Below are positions 17,845 through 26,105 of a stretch of 64,000 nt of DNA, piece by piece. Every line of letters begins with the position of its first letter. Position 1 is the first letter of the stretch. The notes beneath the pieces are model-generated. The model was not told where the DNA came from. It saw nothing but the letters and a program-made list of their open reading frames with translations, and ran no database searches. The stretch comes from Mogibacterium kristiansenii (GTDB lineage Bacteria > Bacillota > Clostridia > Peptostreptococcales > Anaerovoracaceae), in NCBI RefSeq assembly GCF_009695905.1, contig NZ_VUNA01000003.1:107689-171688 (forward strand), given 5' to 3'. A program made the position numbers and the translations under genes.

Positions 17845-18846
17845 TTATTGTGGAATTTCGTGTGCGGAAGAACCTTTGGTCAGCACTTCGTAAATTCCGT
17901 CGATACCGGAGAGTGCCATGGATCTGCTGGCCTCTTCTGTAAAGAATGCCATATGCGGTGTGTGAATTACGTTCACGAAGGACCGCAGATACTTCAGCTT
18001 GAAGTAAGGCATTCCAGGTGTGCGGATGATATCCTCATCGTGTGGGATGTGGATGATGCCCTCTTCGCCCGGGAATGCATCCATGAACAGTGCGCCGATT
18101 TTCTCGGATTCCACGCCGTCGATGATGGCATCGATATCCATCAGACCGCCGCGGGCATTGTTCACCAGAACCACGCCGTTCTTCATCTTAGACAGCGCCT
18201 CTCCGTCGATCATATTCTCTGTGCTCTCGGACAGGTTGGTGTGCAGTGTGATAACATCGGATTCTTTGTACAGGGTATCCAGATCCACGTAAGTTGCATA
18301 TTCTTTTACTGCATCGTTCTGGTACATATCGTATGCCAGGATACGGCATCCGAATCCGGACAGAATCTTGATAACGGTATATCCGATCTTGCCGGCACCG
18401 ATAACACCCACGGTGAGGGAACGCAGTTCCCGGCTCATTTTACCCTTCAGAGTGAAGTCGTTGTCGTTTGTATTGTACAGCGCCTTCTTCGCTTTCCGGA
18501 TGCTCATCAGGATTGCCATTACGGTGTATTCCGCAACGCCGTTCGGAGCGTAACTTCCGTGGGTAATCCGAAGTCCCAGCTCTCTTGCATAGGGAACGTC
18601 GATATAGTCGTATCCAACGCAGCGGAATGCCTGAACCTTTACGCCGTTCTCTACCATGGTGTCCAGAATGCTCTTGGAGAAATCACTCTGTCCCAGTGTG
18701 GTCACGCCGTCACAGCCCTTGCTCATCTCTACGGTGGAAGAATCCAGAATCGATCCGGTGGAAATCAGTTCGATTCCCAGTTCCTTGCAGCGAGCTTCAA
18801 TAACCGGTTTTTCGTCCGGACGGACTTCATAAGCAGCAATTTTCAT
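17845..18846 (-). CDS. ldhA: D-2-hydroxyacid dehydrogenase (NAD-dependent)
   Basis: 333 residues, D-lactate/(R)-2-hydroxyacid dehydrogenase family. The Rossmann motif VGVIGAGKIGYTVIKI is near residue 150. The catalytic set is present: Arg in NNARGG, Glu in the PGEEG region and His in VIHTPHMAFFT. It would reduce the 2-oxo acid from amino acid transamination to the (R)-2-hydroxyacid that HadA activates. The order hadA-ldhA-acdB within one minus-strand transcript supports this role. The symbol follows the C. difficile orthologue by function; real substrate specificity is unknown. Confidence 0.88.
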   Translation of the reverse strand: MKIAAYEVRPDEKPVIEARCKELGIELISTGSILDSSTVEMSKGCDGVTTLGQSDFSKSILDTMVENGVKVQAFRCVGYDYIDVPYARELGLRITHGSYAPNGVAEYTVMAILMSIRKAKKALYNTNDNDFTLKGKMSRELRSLTVGVIGAGKIGYTVIKILSGFGCRILAYDMYQNDAVKEYATYVDLDTLYKESDVITLHTNLSESTENMIDGEALSKMKNGVVLVNNARGGLMDIDAIIDGVESEKIGALFMDAFPGEEGIIHIPHDEDIIRTPGMPYFKLKYLRSFVNVIHTPHMAFFTEEASRSMALSGIDGIYEVLTKGSSAHEIPQ

Positions 18847-18974
18847 ATCTTCTTCTCCTTTACTTTTGACCCTCTGCCGGGTCCCGTTTTGATCACTAAT
18901 TTGTTTCCAGTCCCTAACTCTATAGCAGCTGGTGTAAAAACATTTTCACGATCTACACGTTTCCGATATTCCCA

Positions 18975-20219
18975 CTAATCTCTCAGTGCCGGGTCCATCG
19001 GAATGGCAGCGCCCTCTTCCAGAAGTTTTGCTACTTCTTCATCGGAATATCCGTATTCCTTCAGAATGCTTTCGGTCTGTTCACCCAGATACGGTCCTCT
19101 GTTGTATTCCGGCAGGCCCATTTCCTTGAACATTACAGGCGGTCTAACCAGCGTACGCTTGTTTCCGTTGCTGTACTGCATTTCATAGAAGATGTTGGAA
19201 GCCCATGCCTGCTTGTCTTCCAGCAGGGTATCCCAGTTCTGTGCCACTGCGTAAGGCAGGTCGGCCGCATCCAGAATCTTGCACCACTCGTCGCAGGTCT
19301 TTCCGCGGAACTCGTTGGTAATCCATTCCGAGAATTCTTTTCTGTTCGGAACCAGATTCTTCTGCGGATAGAACTTCGGATTCTCTGCCATTTCCGGGTG
19401 TCCCATGGCATTCATGAGAACCGGATAATGTCTGTCATACTGCGGCATCGCAATCTGGAGCCACTGATCGTCTGAGGTCTGATATGCCAGAGTCAGCGGG
19501 TTTCCGTTCTCCCATCTCTCCATCGGGAACTTGCAGCTGTCGGAGCCGTACTGGCTGGCCTGCAGCATCAGGGATACGTCCCATACGGCACTGTGGAAGA
19601 GGGATACAACAACCTGATCGCCTTCACCGGTAGTCTTTGCACGATACAGTGCTGCCAGCACGCCGGCCGCCAGGTTCATTGCCACCTGGTGATCTCCGAA
19701 GCCCTGTACGGTGAGCATCGGCAGGCTCTTTTTATCTCTCAGAGGTCCCAGAATTCCGCCTCTTGCATAGAATGCGGTGAAATCGAATCCCGGCAGATCT
19801 TTGTCCGGTCCCACTTCGCCGTATCCGGAAACATAACCGAATACCAGTGCCGGATACTTTGCGTGGAGGGTTTCCCAATCCAAACCGGCTCTCTTCAGCG
19901 GTCCCTGACGCCAGTTGCAGATAAATACATCCGCATCGGCAATCAGCTTCTCCAGAGCTTCTCTTCCTTCTTCGGATTTTGTGTTCAAGGAAATACATCT
20001 CTTGCCGGCATTCTCCAAGTCGTAGGATGTGTTTTCCTTCTGATCCAGCGGACGACCTTCGTTTACAGCGGTGTATCTCAGCGGGTCTCCCTTCGGAGCT
20101 TCCACTTTGATAACGTCTGCACCCAGGTCTGCGAGGAATCTTGCGGTACAAGGAGCGGCAATAAATGTTGCCAGCTCTACAACCTTCACCCCTTCCAGGG
20201 GGAGTCTTACTTCGCTCAT
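18975..20219 (-). CDS. hadA: Family III CoA transferase of the 2-hydroxyacid branch
   Basis: 414 residues, CaiB/BaiF (family III) CoA transferase. It starts with VKVVELATFIAAPCTARFLA and VIKVEAP, the class signature. The candidate catalytic Asp is in the PGFDFTAFYARGG block (about residue 147). It moves CoA from the end-product acyl-CoA to the (R)-2-hydroxyacid, as HadA or FldA does. It lies between hadC (24 bp upstream) and ldhA. HadA-type versus FldA-type (leucine versus phenylalanine) cannot be separated without alignment. Confidence 0.9.
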   Translation of the reverse strand: MSEVRLPLEGVKVVELATFIAAPCTARFLADLGADVIKVEAPKGDPLRYTAVNEGRPLDQKENTSYDLENAGKRCISLNTKSEEGREALEKLIADADVFICNWRQGPLKRAGLDWETLHAKYPALVFGYVSGYGEVGPDKDLPGFDFTAFYARGGILGPLRDKKSLPMLTVQGFGDHQVAMNLAAGVLAALYRAKTTGEGDQVVVSLFHSAVWDVSLMLQASQYGSDSCKFPMERWENGNPLTLAYQTSDDQWLQIAMPQYDRHYPVLMNAMGHPEMAENPKFYPQKNLVPNRKEFSEWITNEFRGKTCDEWCKILDAADLPYAVAQNWDTLLEDKQAWASNIFYEMQYSNGNKRTLVRPPVMFKEMGLPEYNRGPYLGEQTESILKEYGYSDEEVAKLLEEGAAIPMDPALRD

Positions 20220-20243
20220 TTCATAACCTCCTGCTTTTCTAAG

Positions 20244-21359
20244 CTACATATTCACCATATCCCGGAATGTTTCGAGATTGGTTCGAATCTGTTCAAACTG
20301 CTTCATCTGACGGTCTACTTCGATTAATGTCGCCGGAATGTCCGCCTTTTCGCATGCCTTCTTGATCATCACGTAGTCGAATTCTTCCGGATCGCAGAAC
20401 TTCGTCATGACCACGATAACGCCTTTGGCGTTTCTCTCTTTTGCTGTGTCCACAATCCACTGCACTCTTGGCTTTTCCACATTGTAGAGAACGGAACAGT
20501 TGTCCATGTTTCCGAACTTCTCTGCCAGTGCCTGAAGGGCATCCTCGCCTTCCGGAACATCGGTCCGATACTGACGGGACTGTGCCGCTACATCGTCGGC
20601 CACGATGTGGAATCCCAGCTCATCCATGATGGCATTCAGCTGCGGTGCGTCTGTCAGGATACCGGAGACGATAACCGGAAGATTTTCCGCCGCCGGTGCG
20701 GTGCCTTCCAGTTCCTTAATGAGCTGCTCTACCAGTGCGGTATGCTCTTCTTTTAGCATGAAGAACGCACTCTTGAACAGGTCGCTACGCTGTGCCGCTG
20801 TGATTTCAGGATGGTTCGCCAGAACTTCTTCTGCCCGGCGCATTACTTGATTGTGTCTGTTATAGATTCGATTGGATTCTGCCAGTGCGGCTGCGTCGAA
20901 CTTGCCACCCAGCTTTTCCAGATCGTGAATCACTCTTTCATATCCGGCCTTTGTGTACGCAATGCCGTATGCCGGCTTTCTGTGCTGCGGATAAGTCATC
21001 GGAATGAACGGAATATCCTTCACGGCATATTTCCAGTTCTCTCCCAGCGTCTTCAGTGTATCGCACAGAGACGGAATGACGATTGCGCTGGCACCCTTAT
21101 AGGCTCCGTTGATTCCCAGTTCCAGCATGGACTGCACGATGGAACATAGGAATGCCGGAAAATATTCTTTGGAACGGTTCAGTTCAACATCAGCACCCCA
21201 CGCGCCCATTGGCACGAATCCCATTGAATGGAGTATTTCTTCAGGAGTATAGACAGGGGAAGTCAAAACGACTTTTTTACCCTGTTGGAGATAGGAATCC
21301 ATCTGAGCACGCGGTGCTGTTGCTATCTTATGAAACTGATCGAAAATTTCGTTTACCAT
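20244..21359 (-). CDS. hadC: 2-hydroxyacyl-CoA dehydratase, beta-type subunit
   Basis: 371 residues from the ATG at 21359, which has a GGGAG site upstream and begins two bases after the hadB stop. An upstream extension in the same frame lies inside hadB and is rejected. The HgdB/HgdC-like fold is suggested by the VVLTSPVYTPEEILHSMGF start and the Cys-containing blocks VVMTKFCDPEEFDYVMIKKA and FLCSIVQSML, which hold ligands for a [4Fe-4S] cluster. Forms the heterodimer with HadB that removes water from the 2-hydroxyacyl-CoA by a ketyl-radical mechanism. Confidence 0.92.
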   Translation of the reverse strand: MVNEIFDQFHKIATAPRAQMDSYLQQGKKVVLTSPVYTPEEILHSMGFVPMGAWGADVELNRSKEYFPAFLCSIVQSMLELGINGAYKGASAIVIPSLCDTLKTLGENWKYAVKDIPFIPMTYPQHRKPAYGIAYTKAGYERVIHDLEKLGGKFDAAALAESNRIYNRHNQVMRRAEEVLANHPEITAAQRSDLFKSAFFMLKEEHTALVEQLIKELEGTAPAAENLPVIVSGILTDAPQLNAIMDELGFHIVADDVAAQSRQYRTDVPEGEDALQALAEKFGNMDNCSVLYNVEKPRVQWIVDTAKERNAKGVIVVMTKFCDPEEFDYVMIKKACEKADIPATLIEVDRQMKQFEQIRTNLETFRDMVNM

Positions 21360-21361
21360 CG

Positions 21362-22600
21362 TTACTCTCCCTTCGCTTCTTTGTTCGCTTCCATGATTTC
21401 CATCAAGCCCTGTACGCGGGTATCGTACTGTGCTTCGGAGAAGTTCCGCGGATCTGCCTGGTCGCCGTCGAAACTGGTTACCGGAATTCCGCAAGCTTCG
21501 CCGATCTGACGGCTCATCTCGCTCATGAATCCACTCCACAGTTTGCAGGAACGGTTGGTATGAACCAGAAGTCCTTCCACGTTGTTGTCCTTGCAGAGCT
21601 TGATTCTCTTGTCTCTGGATTTCTCAAGGTTGATGGCGTTCGGTACGCTGCAGTATGCGGCGATCATCTCATCGAAAGAGTGGTAGTCGAAACCGAATGC
21701 ATCGGCATAAATGGTAGTTACCATGTTAATGCCTCTGTCCCGCAGGCCGTGAGAAGTCGCTCTCAGATATGGCCAGCAAGCGATTCCTTCGAACATCACT
21801 CTGTATTTCTCTTCGCCGCGATAGGTGCTGGTGCCGTTCTCGTGGTTTTCTTTGTATTCTTTCAGGAGCTGCTCCATCGCCTCTCCGGCCGCTTCCTTGC
21901 CTCTTGCGGTTACCATTACCGCCATGTGGTTCAGAAGGTCAAATCCGTTGAACGGAGATGGTGTGTACTTCGCCTGTGCCGTTGCATCCAGCCATGCTCT
22001 GCTGGAGCGGCAGCTGAATCCGGTCACTTCCTTGAACCGCTCGTCGGACCACTTCAGGTCGAACAGGTTCTCCAAGGTGTGTACCGCATCCCAGAACTGA
22101 GCGGATACATAATCGATTTCCGCCTGGGACACTTCGTAATCCGGGTTGAACGGAATGTCCAGAAGGATCATCGGGATATTCAGTTCAATGGCCAGGTTTT
22201 CGTACCATTTAATCATGCAGTTGCAGATGTTGTTGCAGCAGAGCAGTACATCCGGCATTGCCACATCCTGCTCCGGACATTCCTTCAGCTTCGCGTACGC
22301 CATGCTGATTCGAGCATACGCACAGATGTCGTTGGAATATCCATCCGCTTCTGCCACTTCGCACATTCTTTCGCCGGCACCTCTTGCAGCAATTCCCGCT
22401 GCCTGGTTCTCCGGATATGCAGTTGCCAGTCCCAAAGTTTCCGGAATTTCTACCGGAAAGTTACTGGATACCCACGCAACCGGTTTTCCTTCCTTCTTCG
22501 CCTCGATGGCATCCGCAAATGCATCGGAAGCGATTTTACCGAGTTTGTACTTCGCCGAATTCGGATCCACCGGACGGCGGGCTTTCTTTTCCTCTGCCAT
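21362..22600 (-). CDS. hadB: 2-hydroxyacyl-CoA dehydratase, alpha-type subunit
   Basis: 412 residues, HgdB/HadB family. Motifs typical of the larger dehydratase subunit include WVSSNFPVEIPETLG, DVLLCCNNICNCMIKWYE (Cys cluster), SCRSSRAWLDA, a GIACWPYLR segment and GLLVHTNRSCKLWSGF. The N-terminus is Lys-rich and begins after AGGAGG. With HadC it holds [4Fe-4S] clusters and is activated by one electron from HadI. hadI, hadB and hadC are consecutive, matching the obligate functional unit. Confidence 0.92.
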   Translation of the reverse strand: MAEEKKARRPVDPNSAKYKLGKIASDAFADAIEAKKEGKPVAWVSSNFPVEIPETLGLATAYPENQAAGIAARGAGERMCEVAEADGYSNDICAYARISMAYAKLKECPEQDVAMPDVLLCCNNICNCMIKWYENLAIELNIPMILLDIPFNPDYEVSQAEIDYVSAQFWDAVHTLENLFDLKWSDERFKEVTGFSCRSSRAWLDATAQAKYTPSPFNGFDLLNHMAVMVTARGKEAAGEAMEQLLKEYKENHENGTSTYRGEEKYRVMFEGIACWPYLRATSHGLRDRGINMVTTIYADAFGFDYHSFDEMIAAYCSVPNAINLEKSRDKRIKLCKDNNVEGLLVHTNRSCKLWSGFMSEMSRQIGEACGIPVTSFDGDQADPRNFSEAQYDTRVQGLMEIMEANKEAKGE

Positions 22601-22673
22601 AAGAACCTCCTGCTTTCTTTCGCAATTCAGTAATGTGTTGTAAAAATAATATTCTCTTCAATAGCTCTTCCGG

Positions 22674-23450
22674 CTATTTTATCGCTTGTCGATATGCGTA
22701 CAGCGCTGCGCCGATAGCACCGAAGTACTGTGCCAGCGGATCCACCGCGATCTCCATGTCCAAGCTTTCGGACAATGCTCTTCGTACAGCACCGTTCTTT
22801 GCCACTCCGCCGGACATGCACACCATAGGCATTACGCCAGCCCTCCTTGCCAGTGCGGACACCCGGGCTGCCACGCTGCTGCAGATTCCTGCAATCAAAT
22901 CTTCTCGTTTCACCCCATTTGCCAGCTGGCTGATGACTTCCGATTCAGCGAACACCGTGCAAGTGCTTGAGATCGAGGCCGGATCGCTGGATTTTGCTGC
23001 ACAGGCATCAAAGTCGCCAATGTCCATTTGGAGAATCGTTGCCATCACATCCAGAAAACGTCCTGTGCCTGCCGCACACTTGTCATTCATGACGAAGTTG
23101 GACATTCTGCCGCTCTCCGACAAGACGATGACTTTCGCATCCTGTCCTCCGATGTCAATGACGCTTCGAAGTTCCGGAAAAACGAACCGTCCGCCCAGTC
23201 CGTGACAGGTCAGCTCGCTGACCTCGCCGTCGCCGAATTCAAAATTTTTTCTTCCGTATCCGGTTACAATCGTTCTTGCAACGTCCTCGGGTGTTATTTC
23301 ACACTCCTTCAGGACGGTATCCATCGCTTTCTTGGGACTGTCCGTACCCATACCTCCCACAAGGAGACTTTTTCCGATGATTTCTTTTCCATCCCGAAGG
23401 AGAATGCATTTCGATGTTGTCGATCCGATATCAATTCCCAGTGTGATCAT
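22674..23450 (-). CDS. hadI: ATP-dependent activator of 2-hydroxyacyl-CoA dehydratase
   Basis: 258 residues, ASKHA-fold activase (HgdC/HadI/FldI). GIDIGSTTSK (5-14) binds ATP; Cys125 in NDKCAAGTGRF and Cys164 in SSTCTVFAESE are the two ligands that, in a homodimer, hold the bridging [4Fe-4S] cluster. It hydrolyses ATP to push a low-potential electron into HadBC and is extremely oxygen sensitive in characterised homologues. First gene of the operon, preceded by a consensus-like promoter and divergent from the LysR gene. Confidence 0.95.
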   Translation of the reverse strand: MITLGIDIGSTTSKCILLRDGKEIIGKSLLVGGMGTDSPKKAMDTVLKECEITPEDVARTIVTGYGRKNFEFGDGEVSELTCHGLGGRFVFPELRSVIDIGGQDAKVIVLSESGRMSNFVMNDKCAAGTGRFLDVMATILQMDIGDFDACAAKSSDPASISSTCTVFAESEVISQLANGVKREDLIAGICSSVAARVSALARRAGVMPMVCMSGGVAKNGAVRRALSESLDMEIAVDPLAQYFGAIGAALYAYRQAIK

Positions 23451-23491
23451 TTTCCACCCCTGACATTTTGTGTTTTCTTTAATGCAATTCC

Positions 23492-23519
23492 ATTATACCA
23501 ACCGTTAATTTTTCGTCAA
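23492..23519 (-). promoter_or_regulatory. Promoter of the had operon
   Basis: TTGACG (23514-23519) and TATAAT (23492-23497) spaced 16 bp on the minus strand, upstream of hadI. The LysR-family regulator is divergent, so its binding site is expected between here and 23690. Confidence 0.75.
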
Positions 23520-23684
23520 TATCCACGGGCGATTTTGTGAGCGTTTTAACAAATGGTTTTACTTTCATTTTGCAAGGAATTCTTTTTATCTAAATTTTCC
23601 TTGATTTTAAAGGCTTTTATCTTGTCAAGTTTTTATCGATATTTTCTATTAACTATCTATCGTTTGATAAATTTTTTTCATATA
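23520..23684. other. hadI-lysR intergenic region, likely LysR-type operator
   Basis: AT-rich, no ORF. It contains short imperfect inverted repeats such as ATCTATCGTTTGATAAAT near 23655. No exact operator can be assigned. Confidence 0.4.
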
Positions 23685-23713
23685 TTGCATTAATATTCAT
23701 TGAATTCTATAAT
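23685..23713 (+). promoter_or_regulatory. Promoter of the LysR-family gene
   Basis: TTGCAT (23685-23690), 17-bp spacer, TATAAT (23708-23713) on the plus strand, 43 bp ahead of the ATG. Confidence 0.75.
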
Positions 23714-23755
23714 GAAAATGATTAGTTCTTTACATCAGAATGATGGAGTTTGACT

Positions 23756-24697
23756 ATGGATATTAATAAATTGAAGGCCTTTGTGGCTGTGTGCAACACC
23801 GGAAGTTATACCAAGGTTGCCAAATCATTCGGCTATACCCACGCCGGAATTTCTTACATGATTAAAAGCTTGGAAGATGAGGTGGGCTTTTCCCTTCTGG
23901 AGAAAAAGGGAACCAGTCGGATTCCTACCGCCAATGCCCGAAAAATTCTGCCGGACATCCTGAATGTTTTGGATTCCATGGAACGACTGGAGCATTCCAT
24001 TGCATTGGGGCGAAGCAGCATGGCGGCGGGACTTAACATTGCCGCCATCGAGTCGGCTTCCATCAAATGGATTCCGCTGACCATTTCCCGCTTCTCTGCG
24101 GAACACCCGGACGTCCCGGTGAATGTTTTTACCGGAGACCCGTTCCAGATTAACGGATGGCTTCGGGACGACGATGCGGACGTGGGCCTGACGGTTCGCT
24201 CCTGGACCGATCCGGATTACAGTTGGACGCCGCTGATTCAGGATCGTTTCTTCGGACTGCTTCCGAAAAACGACCCGCATCAGCATTCCGTTTCGGTGCA
24301 GGATTTCGAGGACAAATATATTTTCATCCCGAACCCATACGGAAACCGGGATATTACCAATCTGCTGGATAAGTACGACATTTCCTATCAGGTGCCGAAC
24401 GACAACACCATCAGCATGATGTCGGTAAATACCAACGTGGCAGTGGGAAGAGGATATTCGATTTCCACCGGTCTGATGATCGATTCCAACCGGGTGGTGG
24501 CGGAAATTCCGGAATTGCAGCCGAAAATCCTGCCGATTGAGCCGGAGACTTGCCGGGAAATCGGACTTTCGAGAAAGAAAAATGCGGGCCGAAGCCCGCT
24601 GGTGGATGATTTTATTCGCTGTTTGAAACAGGTGATTCAAGAATACCCGATTAAGCCGATTGAATTGGAAGCTTCGGATTCGGAAGATGAAAAATAA
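23756..24697 (+). CDS. LysR-family transcriptional regulator, divergent from the had operon
   Basis: 313 residues. An N-terminal winged helix-turn-helix (LKAFVAVCNTGSYTKVAKSF, then HAGISYMIKSLEDEVGFSLL) is followed by a periplasmic-binding-like effector domain (about 90-290). ATG 23756 is preferred to an in-frame TTG six bases upstream because GGAG lies eight bases ahead. Its position back-to-back with hadI, with both promoters in a 300-bp gap, makes it the likely regulator of the reductive Stickland operon; the effector (oxo- or hydroxyacid, or amino acid) is not predictable. A terminator follows the gene. Confidence 0.88.
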   Translation: MDINKLKAFVAVCNTGSYTKVAKSFGYTHAGISYMIKSLEDEVGFSLLEKKGTSRIPTANARKILPDILNVLDSMERLEHSIALGRSSMAAGLNIAAIESASIKWIPLTISRFSAEHPDVPVNVFTGDPFQINGWLRDDDADVGLTVRSWTDPDYSWTPLIQDRFFGLLPKNDPHQHSVSVQDFEDKYIFIPNPYGNRDITNLLDKYDISYQVPNDNTISMMSVNTNVAVGRGYSISTGLMIDSNRVVAEIPELQPKILPIEPETCREIGLSRKKNAGRSPLVDDFIRCLKQVIQEYPIKPIELEASDSEDEK

Positions 24698-24706
24698 GGT
24701 ATATGA

Positions 24707-24738
24707 AAAGGACTTCGCAGATTGCGGTGAAGTCCTTT
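24707..24738 (+). terminator. Terminator of the LysR gene
   Basis: Stem AAAGGACTTC / GAAGTCCTTT around a GCAGATTGCGGT loop, followed by CCGTTTTC on the plus strand. Confidence 0.7.
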
Positions 24739-24840
24739 CCGTTTTCGACTTGATATAAGTCAAGGTCAAAAGCGCTGTTCTAATTGCATCATCTATGCTT
24801 TGCCCGCGCAATCTCATATGTCTAGAATTTCAAAGACAGT

Positions 24841-25078
24841 TCACGCTTTTTGACTGAAAATGCGAATTCAGCGTGAACGCAATTCGCTGCTTTTGCAAAA
24901 TTCTAATTTGGGAGTGTCGGATTGCCATTGACAATTCACGCCAGAACGCTGATTTCCTTCAAAAAAGCGTGAACCGTTCTTATCAGGTTGACTTTCACAC
25001 AGGAAATACCATGGCGAAACCATGTATCACAGAAATAACGTTCACGCTAATTAGCTTAATTTGGAAAAGCAGCGTGAA
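24841..25078. repeat. Array of three TTCACGC...GCGTGAA hairpin elements
   Basis: Inverted pairs at 24841/24872, 24935/24967 and 25041/25072, each with a 24-25 nt AT-rich loop and a 94-106 bp period. Stems are identical; loops differ. The short reading frames across it show no protein-like character. The rest of 24739-25179 holds nothing I recognise. Confidence 0.75.
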
Positions 25079-25179
25079 GTCGCTCTGAAATTCTAGGCGT
25101 ATTTCATTGCATCTGCTCGATAAGCTCCAATTGTCAAGAAGGCGCTTGTGGGAGATACGATTATAATCCCCAAGGAAAA

Positions 25180-25590
25180 CTAGATGACAATGCCGTTGCA
25201 GTGGTCCACTTCATGCTGGATAATCTGTGCAGTCCAGCCGGTGAACGCTCTCCGCTGCAGCTTCCAATCCATGTCCCGGAATTCCACCTCGATTTCTTCA
25301 TAGCGGGTAGTCTTGCGGACACCGGTAAGGGAGAGGCATCCTTCTTCCGTCTCGAAGGGTTTCTTTGCCGAGAGGATTCTCGGATTGAACATGACCATAT
25401 CCATGATGCCCATGTTTACGATAATGATGTTCTTTCGGATGCCAATCATGTTGGCCGCCATGCCCACGCATCCGTCTCGGTGCGCCTGCAGGGTGTCCAT
25501 CAAATCCCGGCCGATTGTCCGATCTTCTTTCGTTGCCGGCTCCGACTTCTGTCCCAGGAAAAAGGGATCTTTCATAATTTCTCGTACCAT
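25180..25590 (-). CDS. def: Peptide deformylase-family protein with variant motif 1
   Basis: 136 residues from ATG 25590, chosen for AGGAAG five bases upstream. Motif 2 EGCLSL (Cys metal ligand) and motif 3 QHEVDHCNG (HEXXH, two His ligands and catalytic Glu) are intact. Motif 1, normally GXGLAAXQXG, reads CVGMAANMIGI, so the conserved Gln that polarises the formyl group is Met. It is therefore a divergent deformylase, possibly of altered activity or substrate. It lies eight bases downstream of the YbaK-family gene, with which it is probably cotranscribed; both act on translation products. Confidence 0.8.
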   Translation of the reverse strand: MVREIMKDPFFLGQKSEPATKEDRTIGRDLMDTLQAHRDGCVGMAANMIGIRKNIIIVNMGIMDMVMFNPRILSAKKPFETEEGCLSLTGVRKTTRYEEIEVEFRDMDWKLQRRAFTGWTAQIIQHEVDHCNGIVI

Positions 25591-25598
25591 CTGTCTTC

Positions 25599-26081
25599 CT
25601 ATATTTCCACAATTTCCACTTCGCATCCGTTTTCGCGAAGGAGCGCCACCAGGTCGTCTCCCTTCAGCCACACCGTTGCCGTGTTTTCATTCGGGTGAAT
25701 GCCGATGATGCTGTCTTTGAATTCCGAATCCAAATACAGGGTAATCGGTGCCTCTTCCACGTTCAGCAATCCCAAAGGTGTCACGGCTCCCGGCGTCAGA
25801 TCCATGTATTTTTTCAAATCCTCCGGCGAGGCAAAAGAAAGTGGCCGCAGCCCGTGGGTTTTCCGGAAATCCTTGAGGTTGACGCGCTTGTCACCTTTTA
25901 CCGTGATCAGATAATAATTCTTTTTCTTGTCGTCCCGGACGAAGAGGTTTTTGGCGTCCCCCTCCGGATAGGGAAGATCGATGGACTCCAGTTCTTCCAT
26001 ATTGTACACCGCCGGGTGCTCCGTGATTTCAAACGGAATGTTGTGATCTTTCAGATATTGATAGGTTTCTTGTTTGTTCAT
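25599..26081 (-). CDS. YbaK/ProX-type aminoacyl-tRNA deacylase (PrdX-like)
   Basis: 160 residues covering the whole YbaK domain: an N-terminal helix followed by FEITEHPAVYNMEEL, the conserved KNLFVRDDKKKNYYLITVKG block with the key Lys, and GAVTPLGLLN. Free-standing members hydrolyse mischarged Ala-tRNA(Pro) or similar species. The stop is eight bases before the deformylase start. Clostridial PrdX in proline-reductase clusters is a relative, but no prd genes are visible here. Confidence 0.85.
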   Translation of the reverse strand: MNKQETYQYLKDHNIPFEITEHPAVYNMEELESIDLPYPEGDAKNLFVRDDKKKNYYLITVKGDKRVNLKDFRKTHGLRPLSFASPEDLKKYMDLTPGAVTPLGLLNVEEAPITLYLDSEFKDSIIGIHPNENTATVWLKGDDLVALLRENGCEVEIVEI

Positions 26082-26105
26082 AGTGTCACTCCTTGGAATT
26101 TCTAA

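Noticed and set aside
20270..20300. tRNA T-loop-like GGTTCGAATC
   Set aside because: It lies inside hadC coding sequence with no cloverleaf around it.
21360..21539. N-terminal extension of HadC into hadB
   Set aside because: The extension is an out-of-frame shadow of the HadB C-terminus; ATG 21359 has a good ribosome site.
24873..25088. 71-codon ORF in the hairpin array
   Set aside because: Composition is not protein-like and it is laid over the inverted repeats; no ribosome site.
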